A DNA stretch of 64,000 nt from an uncultured Alphaproteobacteria bacterium (GCA_902613995.1 CACMJG010000007.1:32001-96000), one strand, 5' to 3'; counted from the first letter of the stretch, positions 8,665 to 17,860 are shown. A program made the numbers and translations. Notes: generated by a model not told the origin, from the sequence alone.

Positions 8665-9917
8665 TAAATATCTTTAGCTAACCGTAAACCAGAAAACTGC
8701 CATCTATCTTCAGGATAATAAAAGTTTCGATAAGAAGCTCTTATGTGGCTTTTGGGTGATGCAAATGAACCGCCTTTAAGTACTAATTGATTGCACATAA
8801 ATTTACCATTATATTCTGACAGTGAATCTTTATAAGAATCATAATTTTTATATGGTAAATAAGGACTTGATGACCAAACCCAAAGATTGCCAAAAAAATT
8901 ATCAAAAAATTTTTCGGAATTATATGAATGCTCTTTAAAAAATTTATTTTCTAAAAAATTGCCAGATTTTTTTGAGTTTTTTAGTACATGTTCTAGTTCA
9001 AATTCTGAGGGTAATCTGGTATTTTTATACCTTGCAAATGCCATTGCCTCATAAAAACTTACATGCGAAACAGGTGAATTCATATTTATACTTTCAACTC
9101 CATTCAGATTGAATAAATAATTATCATCAATCCAATACATTGGCTTATTAATCTTGTTTTTATTAATAAATTTCCAACCATCTGAAAGCCAAAGCTCCGG
9201 ACGATTATAACCCTTATCTTCGATAAACTCCATCCAATCTTCATTCGTGATAAAGTCCGTTAGAATAAACGGCGTTAGTCTTACATTTGACGTTGGTCTT
9301 TCATTATCAAAAGAAAATTGACTACCTTCATAACCATATTTTGTTTCGACAGAGCTATCCAATATAAATTCATTCTTTTTATTTTTCTTTAAGTTACAAT
9401 CCAGAACTTTTTTTTTTTTTATAAACACTGGTTTATTTATGTTTGAATATAAAATGTGCTTTATATCCATTAAAATAAGTTCTTGATGCTGTTGTTCGTG
9501 ATTGAGGGCAATATTAAGTAAGATTTCCAAATTGACGTCATGAATATCAAAAAGCAGATCTAGATTTTTATCAACATACGACCTATACCTATTAACCTCA
9601 GAAAGACTTGGTCTACTCAAATTGCCTCTTTTTTCTCTCAAATTAAAATGACTTACAGTTTCGTAATACGAATTGAAGATAAAATCGTAACCTTTTCTAA
9701 ATAGTTTATAATTTTTACAATACTTAGCTAAAATAAATTTTTCGAAAAACCAACTGGTGTGACCGAGATGCCACTTAATCGGACTAACATAATTAGCTGT
9801 TTGAATCACTTGATCATCGACTTCTAAATTCTCAACTAATTTACTAGTTTGATTACGTGTCACTTTAATATTAAGTAACAAATCGTGATTTTTTTCTTTT
9901 TTTAAATAATCTTCCAT
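8664..9917 (-). CDS. egtB: EgtB, hercynine sulfoxide synthase
   Basis: 417 residues with an N-terminal DinB-like domain and a C-terminal formylglycine-generating-enzyme-like domain. The iron ligands expected for EgtB are His53 (KWHLGHTSWF) and His140/His144 (NHEQQHQEL). The C-terminal domain starts near GYEGSQFSFDNERP and ends with RWQFSGLRLAKD. The enzyme couples hercynine to gamma-glutamylcysteine or cysteine using O2; which thiol it uses cannot be judged by eye. It is the first gene of a six-gene minus-strand operon. No strong -35/-10 pair was recognised upstream. Confidence 0.93.
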   Translation of the reverse strand: MEDYLKKEKNHDLLLNIKVTRNQTSKLVENLEVDDQVIQTANYVSPIKWHLGHTSWFFEKFILAKYCKNYKLFRKGYDFIFNSYYETVSHFNLREKRGNLSRPSLSEVNRYRSYVDKNLDLLFDIHDVNLEILLNIALNHEQQHQELILMDIKHILYSNINKPVFIKKKKVLDCNLKKNKKNEFILDSSVETKYGYEGSQFSFDNERPTSNVRLTPFILTDFITNEDWMEFIEDKGYNRPELWLSDGWKFINKNKINKPMYWIDDNYLFNLNGVESINMNSPVSHVSFYEAMAFARYKNTRLPSEFELEHVLKNSKKSGNFLENKFFKEHSYNSEKFFDNFFGNLWVWSSSPYLPYKNYDSYKDSLSEYNGKFMCNQLVLKGGSFASPKSHIRASYRNFYYPEDRWQFSGLRLAKDI

Positions 9918-10076
9918 ATAATAAAATTAAAATTATAAATAAATTTGTTACATAATAATAATTTATTGAAAATAGTATAATCTTTTATAAATTTAATTTT
10001 GGAAATCACTTTATTTTTATTTTTTTTATATAAAGAAAGTCACATCATTGTTTATCGAGATACGTGAGGACTAAAT

Positions 10077-10127
10077 ATTTCCCATTCTTTTCTTAGCTTT
10101 AGATTTCCTATTCTTTTCTTAGCTTTA
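10077..10127. repeat. 25-bp tandem direct repeat in the 289-base gap between egtB and the GT-C gene
   Basis: Two copies of a 25-base unit, 10077-10101 and 10103-10127, are separated by one base and differ at a single position (third base of the CCC/CCT group). Each contains ATTCTTTTCTTAGCTTTA. The surrounding gap 9918-10206 is otherwise AT-rich with no ORF, RNA-like fold or clear promoter. It could be a binding site upstream of egtB or simple replication slippage. Confidence 0.8.
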
Positions 10128-10206
10128 ACGTGTAAATTTTATAATTGCTTTTCCATTTTTAAGTTTTAATTATTTGTCTGTAAGACTATACATTTTTAAG
10201 CCAATT

Positions 10207-11592
10207 TTATTTACTTTTTTTACTATAAAAATAATTTATAAAATTTATGTTTGACATAATAATTAGTGGATATACTACCATCAAATATCTTGGAGTTGAT
10301 ACATTTGTAAAGCTTGTAACAATCAAATATGATTGAACAATGAATATTATCGAAGAATTAACAAAAATAGACTTGTTTACAATTTCTTTAGAATAATAGA
10401 GTAATATATAAAAGCAATGAATAGTTAAAAAGAAAAGAAATAAGACAAAAAGTATTTGCGCAAACACTAAAGTAATTTGATTGGGTAAATTCATTGGTCC
10501 AGACGATTTAACTAGTTCTTGATACAAAGGTACTTCTTTATATTTAGCATTAAGAAACCTCTCCTTAGATCCGATAGACCAATTTCCTACATAGTGAAAT
10601 AGGGATAGTTTTAAATAGTCATAAAAATTATTTCTAATAAGTTCAAAAAAAATGTTGTTCGTATTTTCAAATACAATATTGTCTTGAAATTCTGATTTTT
10701 TGATGGATTCAAGATTGAATGTTTGATACTGAGCAACAACTTCATAGTCAGATAATAATTCTGCTTTCAAAAGTGGGTTATCTAGATCATCTAAAAAATT
10801 ATGGACTATACTGAATTCTTTTTTTGTTTTTTCTAAAAATGGTTGTAGCTCTTCTGAATAGTCACTTATTAAAAAACTATCCTTACCTGATAAAATAACT
10901 AATTTTCCTACAACTATTTGTTTAAAGATCGTTGTCCTTTCTTTATACTGACTATAAAAAAAATAGTTTTCAAGAAGATTTGGGACAGCAAAACAAATTA
11001 TAAAAATAAACACTTTATAATTTATTTTATTTTTAATAAAAAAAAGTATAAAAAGTATCGTAGACAATAGAATACCGATAGGCTTAAGTGATGCTATAGT
11101 TCCGCAAATCAAAGCAAAAATGATCAGACCACCTCGTTTCTCTTCAAACAAGTAAACTACAGCTAAATTTAGAAGACTGAAAAGAATCGACTCAGGAAGA
11201 ATAGTATTAGAATAAGATGTATAATAAGTATTTAATATAATTAAGAGATAGCTTAATACCCCAAGTAATATAGAGGTCTTCTTGACTATAAAAAAAATAA
11301 GTAAAACAATACTTAAACTTAAAAGTATTTTTTGAAACAGAATGATGCTCATTCCAATTTTATTAAGAAAAGTTATTAAAAGATAGTATAAGGTCTGTCT
11401 ATTTTGTGTTGGGTACATATAGCCGTGACTGTCAGGCTGTATTTCATCAAAAAATGGTGAAGAAAATTGAATAATGGTTAATGACAGTAAAAATAAAGAA
11501 AAACTAAAAATTGCTTGTCGATTTTGATTTAAAATTTTTATTTTAATTTCCTTGATAATTGAACTGATGAAGAATTTAATTTTTATATTCAA
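10207..11592 (-). CDS. Multi-pass membrane protein, GT-C (GT39/ArnT-like) glycosyltransferase candidate
   Basis: 461 residues with about ten hydrophobic helices. After the first helix comes a loop FFDEIQPDSHGYMYPTQNR, with an acidic residue where GT-C enzymes place the catalytic Asp; a later loop has LPESILFSLLNL, resembling the GT-C SExLFxLL block. A soluble insert lies near residues 230-330. Such enzymes use polyprenyl-phosphate sugars on the periplasmic side. It lies next to asnB at the edge of the glycan region. A Wzy-like polymerase is the main alternative. Confidence 0.55.
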   Translation of the reverse strand: MNIKIKFFISSIIKEIKIKILNQNRQAIFSFSLFLLSLTIIQFSSPFFDEIQPDSHGYMYPTQNRQTLYYLLITFLNKIGMSIILFQKILLSLSIVLLIFFIVKKTSILLGVLSYLLIILNTYYTSYSNTILPESILFSLLNLAVVYLFEEKRGGLIIFALICGTIASLKPIGILLSTILFILFFIKNKINYKVFIFIICFAVPNLLENYFFYSQYKERTTIFKQIVVGKLVILSGKDSFLISDYSEELQPFLEKTKKEFSIVHNFLDDLDNPLLKAELLSDYEVVAQYQTFNLESIKKSEFQDNIVFENTNNIFFELIRNNFYDYLKLSLFHYVGNWSIGSKERFLNAKYKEVPLYQELVKSSGPMNLPNQITLVFAQILFVLFLFFLTIHCFYILLYYSKEIVNKSIFVNSSIIFIVQSYLIVTSFTNVSTPRYLMVVYPLIIMSNINFINYFYSKKSK

Positions 11593-11769
11593 AATAAATT
11601 AAATATTAGCAGAAAAAATTTAAATATGAAATTTAATTAAATTATCAAAATTCAAACTTCTGTATTATATAGCTTCTATTGAGATAATTTAGAGATATGA
11701 ATTTAAAAGTTTTTATTTAATTAATATATTTGTTATTAATTATATTTTGAGATTCAAACCTTTTTAATC

Positions 11770-13695
11770 TTATAAATATTCTTCAGCCCAAGAATGAAGC
11801 ATTAGAACATTCCAAATAGGGTATTGCCAATTTTTCTCATTACTTTGATGTTGCCTCCACATTAATTGAATATCGTTCTTCTTAAGAAGTTCATGTTTTT
11901 TAAAAACTTCATCAGATAGAAGATGAGATCCCCAATTTTTTAAATCATTTCTTAACCAAGAATCAATTGGAACACCAAAACCCATTTTAGGTCTTTCAAA
12001 AAATTGTTTAGGAATATACTTTTTCAAAACCTGTCGTAAAATCCATTTACTTTGATTTTTTTTTATTTGTATTTTCTTTGGAAGCATCCACGAAAATTCA
12101 ACTATTCTATGATCCAGAATAGGAACTCTTACCTCAAGAGAAACCGCCATACTAGACCTGTCAACTTTGGTTAAAATATCATCCGGTAGGTAGGTCAACG
12201 TATCTAAAAGTTTTAACCTCTCAACATATTCTGTTATGTAAGATTCAAAGTTATTCTCCCATATCATCCCTTTTTCTTCTGTGCCACTTATCATGTAGGA
12301 GTCTGGATAGTCAAAAGAGCTTATAAGAATTCTATAAAAATCTGGTTCTTCATCTTTTAGTATCTTTACAAGTTTATAAAGTTTATCTCCTAATTGAGGT
12401 GGTATTATTTTTTTTGGGAAAATTCTACTTAATATATTCCAGTGATTTGACGAACCTAAGGTTATAATACCAATAATTATTCTTTTAAAAAAATTTGGAA
12501 GTCTAAAAATCCAGTCCATATTCTCAGCAATCATATACCTGTTGTATCCCATAAACATCTCATCTCCACCATCACCAGATAATGCAACCTTTACTTTTTT
12601 GACTGCCATTTTACTAATTAAATAAGTTGGAATTTGAGAAGAATCTGCAAACGGCTCATCGAAATACCTAGGAATTAAAGGAATAAATTCCTGAGCCTCA
12701 TGAGCTGTTAAATACAACTCGTTATGTTCGGTCCCCAAATAATGTGCAATTTCTTTAGCATATACTGCTTCATTATAATCAGATTCCTTAAACCCAATAG
12801 AAAATGTTTTAATTTTATTTAATGAATTTTTTTGCATAATTGCAGAAATAGTTGTTGAGTCTATTCCACCAGATAAAAATGAACCTACAGGTACATCCGC
12901 TATCATTCTTTTTGATACAGAATCATTAAGTAAGTAATCTAACTCTGCAATATATGATTGCTCGTCTCTTTTTTTATCAACTATTCTTTCTTTCACAATA
13001 TTTTGCAAATTCCAAAACGATTCAATTCTTGGTTCAAAGTTTTTTTTGCTTATCTCTAACATTTTACCAGGTTCAAGTTTAAAGATATTTTCATAAATTG
13101 AATGCGGAGCTGGTATGTATCCATGCCTGAGATAATTAGAAACTATATTACGATTAATTTTTTTTAAAATTCTTGGATGCAGTACTAGTGGTTTTAATTC
13201 AGAAGAAAATACAAATTCATTATTATTTATTAAAGTCCAGTAAATTGGTTTTATTCCTAATCTATCCCTGCATAAGTAAAACAACTTTTCTTTACGATCA
13301 TATAAAGCAAAAGCAAACATCCCAATTAACTTTTTCAACGTGTTTTTTGTACCTAAAAATTCACAGAGTTCTAAAATTAATTCAGTATCGGAATGACCCC
13401 TTGGGAAGATATTATTTTCAACTAAAATTTGATTTAATTCTTTTGTATTGTAAACTTCACCGTTATAAGAAATTACATATCTTGTGCTTTTGGAAACCAT
13501 TGGTTGCTTTCCAGTTGGAGATAAATCAACAATCGATAACCTTCTATGTGCTAAGATACATGAATTGTCGATTTCATTCCAAACTCCGTAATCATCAGGT
13601 CCTCTATGAATAAGTAGAGAATTCATATTTTGCATTAACTTAACATTATCTACGTTATTTTTACTGAGACTGAAAATACCTGAAATACCACACAT
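11770..13695 (-). CDS. asnB: Glutamine-dependent asparagine synthase (AsnB-type), glycan-edge copy
   Basis: 641 residues. It begins MCGISGIF, so Cys2 of the N-terminal glutamine amidotransferase domain is intact; RGPDDYG and SYNGEVYN follow. The C-terminal PP-loop synthetase domain has SFLSGGIDSTTIS, and VALSGDGGDEMFMGY completes the ATP site. It makes asparagine from aspartate, or amidates another carboxyl in glycan clusters. A second AsnB is encoded at 18835, so at least one copy probably serves glycan amidation. The gene is divergent from the regulator at 13938 with a 242-base gap. Confidence 0.88.
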   Translation of the reverse strand: MCGISGIFSLSKNNVDNVKLMQNMNSLLIHRGPDDYGVWNEIDNSCILAHRRLSIVDLSPTGKQPMVSKSTRYVISYNGEVYNTKELNQILVENNIFPRGHSDTELILELCEFLGTKNTLKKLIGMFAFALYDRKEKLFYLCRDRLGIKPIYWTLINNNEFVFSSELKPLVLHPRILKKINRNIVSNYLRHGYIPAPHSIYENIFKLEPGKMLEISKKNFEPRIESFWNLQNIVKERIVDKKRDEQSYIAELDYLLNDSVSKRMIADVPVGSFLSGGIDSTTISAIMQKNSLNKIKTFSIGFKESDYNEAVYAKEIAHYLGTEHNELYLTAHEAQEFIPLIPRYFDEPFADSSQIPTYLISKMAVKKVKVALSGDGGDEMFMGYNRYMIAENMDWIFRLPNFFKRIIIGIITLGSSNHWNILSRIFPKKIIPPQLGDKLYKLVKILKDEEPDFYRILISSFDYPDSYMISGTEEKGMIWENNFESYITEYVERLKLLDTLTYLPDDILTKVDRSSMAVSLEVRVPILDHRIVEFSWMLPKKIQIKKNQSKWILRQVLKKYIPKQFFERPKMGFGVPIDSWLRNDLKNWGSHLLSDEVFKKHELLKKNDIQLMWRQHQSNEKNWQYPIWNVLMLHSWAEEYL

Positions 13696-13879
13696 ACAAA
13701 ATTGATTAGAAGATAATAATATTTTTAAATAACATATAAATAGGTTTTGAAAAAGATTTTAATAAATCTGAAAAACTTTTATTAAATTAATTGATATTAA
13801 GAATAGTTACTTAAATTTTAAAATTTTAAATAAAACTTTTAATTTTAAATACAATGAATAAGAAAAATCGAGCTTTTAT

Positions 13880-13894
13880 ATTCACACCGTGAAT
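13880..13894. promoter_or_regulatory. Inverted repeat upstream of the first glycan promoter, possible operator
   Basis: ATTCAC-ACC-GTGAAT is a perfect 6-bp dyad ending 8 bases before the -35 box. The block TTCAC-N5-GAATTTCA that overlaps it recurs at the same spacing before the second promoter (29027-29044), where it lies in a 10-bp dyad. A binding site for the adjacent winged-helix protein is a reasonable guess. Confidence 0.45.
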
Positions 13895-13902
13895 TTCATT
13901 AC

Positions 13903-13930
13903 TTGAATAATATTTTTTTTGTGATATACT
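13903..13930 (+). promoter_or_regulatory. Promoter of the regulator/RfaH-led glycan operon
   Basis: TTGAAT (13903-13908), a 16-base T-rich spacer, then TATACT (13925-13930) form a good sigma-70-type promoter. The start codon of the regulator is at 13938, so a start site 6-8 bases after the -10 box would give a leaderless or nearly leaderless mRNA. The whole block from 13881 to 13930 recurs at 29027-29076 with about three quarters identity and identical spacing. Confidence 0.65.
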
Positions 13931-13937
13931 TGAAATA

Positions 13938-14564
13938 ATGAAAAGAATTTTACATGAATTAAACTTTTTTAAAGTAATTGAAAATGCTGAAGAAAAAACT
14001 CAAAAAAAAATTTCTTCAGAAATTTCTACTTCAATTGGCTTTGCTAATGCATTAATAAAAAAGTTTCTGAAAAAAGGTATTATTAAAGTAAAGCAAGCAC
14101 CTTATAAAAGATTTATTTACTATTTAACCCCCGATGGATTTGCCAATAAAATCAAGTTAGTTAAAGAATATATTGATGAATCATTAATATTTTTTAGAAA
14201 AATAAGAAAAGAGTTTAATGAAGTTATTGTTAAAGATAATGCTAGTGGTTTTTATTTATACGGAACTGGGGAAATTTGTGAAATAGCAATCCTTTCCCTT
14301 CAAGAAAAAGAAAAAAAAATAGTTGCGATTATTGATACTAATACTAAACAAAAGAAATATTTTAACTATAATGTAATTAAAAAACTACCAAAAAACTTAG
14401 GCAATAAAAAAATAATACTTACAAGTAAAGATAATGCTCAAGAAATTTATTTTGATTTAACCCAAAAGGTTGATAAATCAAAAGTGTTGGTAATTAATTC
14501 TTTATATGTAAGTAAAAAAAAACCAAATTTTAAACCTACAACCTCATATGATAAAAAAAAATAA
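13938..14564 (+). CDS. Winged-helix (MarR-type, EPS-associated) regulator with Rossmann-like C-terminal domain
   Basis: 208 residues. Residues 1 to about 75 form a winged helix: helix-turn-helix around TQKKISSEISTSIGFANALIKKFL (split 21-44) and the wing around KRFIYYLTPDG. Residues about 100-200 look like a separate alpha/beta domain (GFYLYGTGEICEIAI, VAIIDTN, KIILTSKD, VLVINSLYV), resembling the N-terminal nucleotide-binding part of sugar acyltransferases such as PglD. It is the first gene of the operon, directly under the promoter, and overlaps the RfaH-like gene by 17 bases. It probably senses something in glycan synthesis; the ligand is unknown. Confidence 0.75.
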   Translation: MKRILHELNFFKVIENAEEKTQKKISSEISTSIGFANALIKKFLKKGIIKVKQAPYKRFIYYLTPDGFANKIKLVKEYIDESLIFFRKIRKEFNEVIVKDNASGFYLYGTGEICEIAILSLQEKEKKIVAIIDTNTKQKKYFNYNVIKKLPKNLGNKKIILTSKDNAQEIYFDLTQKVDKSKVLVINSLYVSKKKPNFKPTTSYDKKK

Positions 14565-15027
14565 ATGGTTTGTTGTAATGACTAAACCAAAACAAGAAAT
14601 TGTAGCTAAATTAAATCTTGAAAATCAGAATTTTCATGTACTTCTTCCAATGCTCAAACTTGATAGTGAAGCAAAAAAAAAAGAGCCATTATTTCCATCC
14701 TACTTATTTGTTAATTTTGACCCTGAAGATTACAAATGGTTGAAAATTAGTAATACTAGGGGAGTAAAAAAAATACTTAAGTGTAGTATTCATCCTAAAG
14801 AAGTGGATAAAGAGTTTGTAAAACTTTTATTAGATTGCACTGACAAATTTGGGCTTTTAAAAAAAACATTTCATAAATATAAAATAAATCAAAAAATAAA
14901 AATTATTAATGGTCCATTTAGGAAAATGCTTGGTGAAGTGAAAAGCTTATCACCAGAAAATAGAGTTAAAGTTTTGATGAATAAACTAATAATTAATTTA
15001 GATGGTAGGGATATAATTCCTCTCTAA
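14548..15027 (+). CDS. rfaH: NusG/RfaH-family transcription antiterminator
   Basis: 159 residues, NGN plus KOW layout. KWFVVMTKPKQE (6-17) is the NGN start, EPLFPSYLFVNFD (46-58) the conserved core, and a KOW-like segment covers about 113-159 (IKIINGPFRKMLGEV). RfaH binds RNA polymerase paused at ops elements and suppresses termination in long surface-polysaccharide operons. Here an ops core lies 48 bases after the stop and a second one at 29145, which strongly supports the RfaH-type role over general NusG. Confidence 0.88.
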   Translation: MIKKNKWFVVMTKPKQEIVAKLNLENQNFHVLLPMLKLDSEAKKKEPLFPSYLFVNFDPEDYKWLKISNTRGVKKILKCSIHPKEVDKEFVKLLLDCTDKFGLLKKTFHKYKINQKIKIINGPFRKMLGEVKSLSPENRVKVLMNKLIINLDGRDIIPL

Positions 15028-15055
15028 ATATATTTACTAAAATTGTTCTATCTTT

Positions 15056-15086
15056 CTATTTTAAAAATAGGAGGTGCGGTAGCTAT
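15056..15086 (+). promoter_or_regulatory. ops/JUMPStart element 1 with upstream hairpin
   Basis: TGCGGTAGCTAT at 15075-15086 contains the RfaH-recruitment core GCGGTAGC. A 15-base palindrome (15056-15070) that can fold into a short hairpin ends 4 bases before it. The element lies in the 185-base leader 15028-15212 between the RfaH-like gene and the first sugar gene; nothing else was recognised in that leader. The same 12 bases occur at 29145-29156. Confidence 0.8.
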
Positions 15087-15212
15087 AGTAAAACTTAGCT
15101 TCAAGAATAATAATTAAAATATGTTATTCTTGCTAAAAGAAAATATTGTATCGGATATTAACTGTATGGTTAGATAATTCTAAAAAAAGATTTAATATTT
15201 AAAGAAAAAATT

Positions 15213-16160
15213 ATGTCTAAAAAATTTGCAATAATTGGTGCCTCAGGTTTTGTTGCACCAAGACATATGAAGGCTATTCATGATACTGGTAATCAATTGT
15301 TAGCAGCATATGATCCGTTTGATAGCATTGGAATTTTAGATAAATTTTTTCCCAAAACTCATTTTTTTGTTGAGTTTGAGAGATTTGATAGATATTTGGA
15401 TAAACTTAGAATTCAAAATAAAAAAATCAATTTTATAAGTATCTGTTCACCTAATTATCTTCATGATTCACATATTCGTTTCTCTTTAAGATCTGGGAGT
15501 AATGTAATTTGTGAAAAACCAATTGTTATTAATCCTTGGAACCTTGATTCAATTTTAAAAATGTCTCAGGAAAATAAAAAAAATGTTTTCACAATTCTTC
15601 AATTGAGACATCTTCCAAATATTACAAAGCTAAAAAATGATGAAGAAAATTCTAAAATAATCTCTGATATAGATTTAACCTATATAACCGGAAGAGGAAA
15701 TTGGTATTATAACAGTTGGAAAGGAGATGAATCTAAATCAGGAGGTATTTTATTAAATATAGGGATTCATTTTTTTGATTTATTATGCTGGATTTATGGA
15801 AAAGTTGAGTCAACAAAAATTCATATAAGAAAAAAAGATTTTGCAGCAGGAATAATTAATTTTAAAAATGCTAGAGTAAGATGGTTTTTATCATTAAATT
15901 TTGATCATTTAAATACAAAAGTTAAAAACAAACAAAATACATTTAAAGAGTTAATAGTAAATGGTAAAAAAATTGATTTAAATAAAGGTTTTGAAAATCT
16001 TCATACAATATCATATGAAAAAATTTTATGTAATAAAGGTTATCAAATTAATGATACAGAAGATTCTATCAGAACAGTTTATGAACTTAAAAATAAAAAA
16101 ATCAGCCCTCTTATTGAGGAATATCATCCCTTAGCTAAGAAATTTATTAATGAAAAATAA
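15213..16160 (+). CDS. wbpB: UDP-GlcNAcA 3-dehydrogenase, WbpB/WlbA-type (Gfo/Idh/MocA)
   Basis: 315 residues. The NAD motif IIGASGFVAPRHMKAI (7-22), AYDPFDSIGILDKFFP (32-47), EFERFDRYLDKLR (54-66) and EKP (101-103) closely match WbpB/WlbA, which oxidise C3 of UDP-N-acetylglucosaminuronic acid using bound NAD. The C-terminal GIHFFDLLCW carries the conserved active-site His. The next two genes are the N-acetyltransferase and aminotransferase of the same pathway, overlapping in sequence. The supplying dehydrogenase WbpA is not in the window. Confidence 0.88.
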   Translation: MSKKFAIIGASGFVAPRHMKAIHDTGNQLLAAYDPFDSIGILDKFFPKTHFFVEFERFDRYLDKLRIQNKKINFISICSPNYLHDSHIRFSLRSGSNVICEKPIVINPWNLDSILKMSQENKKNVFTILQLRHLPNITKLKNDEENSKIISDIDLTYITGRGNWYYNSWKGDESKSGGILLNIGIHFFDLLCWIYGKVESTKIHIRKKDFAAGIINFKNARVRWFLSLNFDHLNTKVKNKQNTFKELIVNGKKIDLNKGFENLHTISYEKILCNKGYQINDTEDSIRTVYELKNKKISPLIEEYHPLAKKFINEK

Positions 16161-16719
16161 ATTTTTTATTCATAAAAGTTCTTTTGTTGATCAAAAGGTT
16201 AAGATTGGAGACAATACAAAAATTTGGCATTTTTCTCATATTTCAAAAGGTGTCAAGATTGGGAAAGAATGTACTCTAGGTCAGAATGTTTTTGTGGGAG
16301 AAAATGTAGTAATTGGTGATGGAGTTAAAATTCAAAATAATGTTTCGATTTATGAGAATATTATTATAGAGGATAATGTATTTTGTGGCCCTAGTGTAGT
16401 TTTTACAAATGTAAAAACGCCGAGAAGTTTTGTTTCAAGGAAAAATGAATTTTTAAAAACTTATGTTTTTGAGGGTGCGTCTATTGGTGCTAACGCAACT
16501 ATAATTTGCGGAACAAAGGTTGGTTCATTTTCTTTAATAGCAGCTGGTGCGGTTTTGACTAAAGATTGCAAGCCACATTCTCTTATGATTGGCGTTCCAG
16601 CAATTCAAAAAGGATGGGTTAGTCATGCAGGTGAGGTTTTGGATAAGAGTCTAAAATGTCCAAGAGAAAAAAATTTTTATATCATTAAAAATGGGTTTTT
16701 GGTTCATGAAAAAAAATAA
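16150..16719 (+). CDS. wbpD: UDP-3-amino-sugar N-acetyltransferase, WbpD/WlbB-type
   Basis: 189 residues, almost entirely left-handed beta-helix hexapeptides (FVDQKVKIGDNTKIWHF, VKIGKECTLGQNVFVG and so on), ending in GVPAIQKGWVSHAG, typical of WbpD. It uses acetyl-CoA to acetylate the 3-amino group made by the aminotransferase, giving UDP-2,3-diacetamido-2,3-dideoxy-glucuronic acid. It overlaps wbpB by 11 bases and wbpE by 14-29 bases depending on the start chosen. Confidence 0.87.
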   Translation: MKNKFFIHKSSFVDQKVKIGDNTKIWHFSHISKGVKIGKECTLGQNVFVGENVVIGDGVKIQNNVSIYENIIIEDNVFCGPSVVFTNVKTPRSFVSRKNEFLKTYVFEGASIGANATIICGTKVGSFSLIAAGAVLTKDCKPHSLMIGVPAIQKGWVSHAGEVLDKSLKCPREKNFYIIKNGFLVHEKK

Positions 16720-17860
16720 AGATCAATTATATAGGCCAAGAAAAATTTCATTTAGTGGAATTGATATACAGTTAGATGTAAATAAAAAAAAAATTAATCA
16801 GTCAATTCAAAAAACACTTGAACGTGGAAAGTTTATAATGGGACCCGAAGTAAAAAAACTTGAAACTGAGTTATCAAATTTCTGTAAAAGTAAATTTTCA
16901 ATAACCTGTGCCAATGGTACCGATGCAATTACATTAGCTCTTATGGCATTAGACTTTAAATCTGGCGACTATATTATAACACCAGCTTTTGGTTTTATTT
17001 CAACCGTTGAATCACCAACACAATTGGGAATCAATCCAATTTTTGTAGATATAAATAAAGATAATTTTTCAATAAATATCAATGAACTTAAAAAAATTAT
17101 AATAAAAGCTAAAAATGAAAAGATTAAAATTAAGGGTATAATTACAGCAGATTTATTTGGTGAACCTGCAAATTATTCAGAATTGTTGGAGGTATGTAAA
17201 GAAAGTAATCTTTTATGGATAAATGACGGAGCTCAAGCATTTGGTTCTAAATATAATAAAAAATCAATAACATTATATTCTGATGTTACAACAACAAGTT
17301 TTTTTCCTTCTAAGCCTCTTGGTTGTTATGGAGACGGAGGTTGTGTATTTACTGAGTCAGAAAAATTAGCGTCAAAAATTTCTTCTCTTAAAATCCACGG
17401 CAAAGGTGAAAATAAATATGATAATATTTTTGTAGGATTAAATAGTAGACTTGATTCCATCCAAGCTAGCGTTTTACTTGAGAAATTAAGGCTATTTAAA
17501 AAAGAGATAAAAAGGAGAAACGAAATATCAGATTTTTATTTAAAAAATTTATGTAAAAATATCAAATTACCTGATAAACAGGACAATTCTTATTCAGTAT
17601 GGTCACAATTCACAATAAGAACAAAAAATAGAGATAATTTAAAAGAATTTTTATTACAAAAAAAAATTCCAACGATGATCTACTATCCAAAACCACTTAA
17701 TAAGCAAAAGGCATACAAAAAATTTTCAAATTTTAACAATTCACTTATTAATTGTGAAGAAGCTTGTAATGAAGTATTAAGCATCCCAATTCACGGTTAT
17801 ATGTGTAATAGTCAAGCTGAGTACGTTGCTGAAACAATAAATAATTTTTATAAAAAATGA
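16706..17860 (+). CDS. wbpE: UDP-3-keto-sugar aminotransferase, WbpE/WlbC-type (DegT/DnrJ/EryC1)
   Basis: 384 residues from the ATG at 16706 (an in-frame ATG at 16691 adds five). The PLP lysine is in TSFFPSKPLGCYGDGG, at residue 203 from this start; INDGAQAFGS holds the PLP-ring aspartate. It transfers an amino group from glutamate to C3 of the WbpB product, regenerating 2-oxoglutarate that WbpB-type enzymes can use. 16706 was preferred because it shortens the overlap with wbpD to 14 bases and the extra residues resemble no family N-terminus. It overlaps the epimerase by 4 bases. Confidence 0.87.
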   Translation: MKKNKDQLYRPRKISFSGIDIQLDVNKKKINQSIQKTLERGKFIMGPEVKKLETELSNFCKSKFSITCANGTDAITLALMALDFKSGDYIITPAFGFISTVESPTQLGINPIFVDINKDNFSININELKKIIIKAKNEKIKIKGIITADLFGEPANYSELLEVCKESNLLWINDGAQAFGSKYNKKSITLYSDVTTTSFFPSKPLGCYGDGGCVFTESEKLASKISSLKIHGKGENKYDNIFVGLNSRLDSIQASVLLEKLRLFKKEIKRRNEISDFYLKNLCKNIKLPDKQDNSYSVWSQFTIRTKNRDNLKEFLLQKKIPTMIYYPKPLNKQKAYKKFSNFNNSLINCEEACNEVLSIPIHGYMCNSQAEYVAETINNFYKK

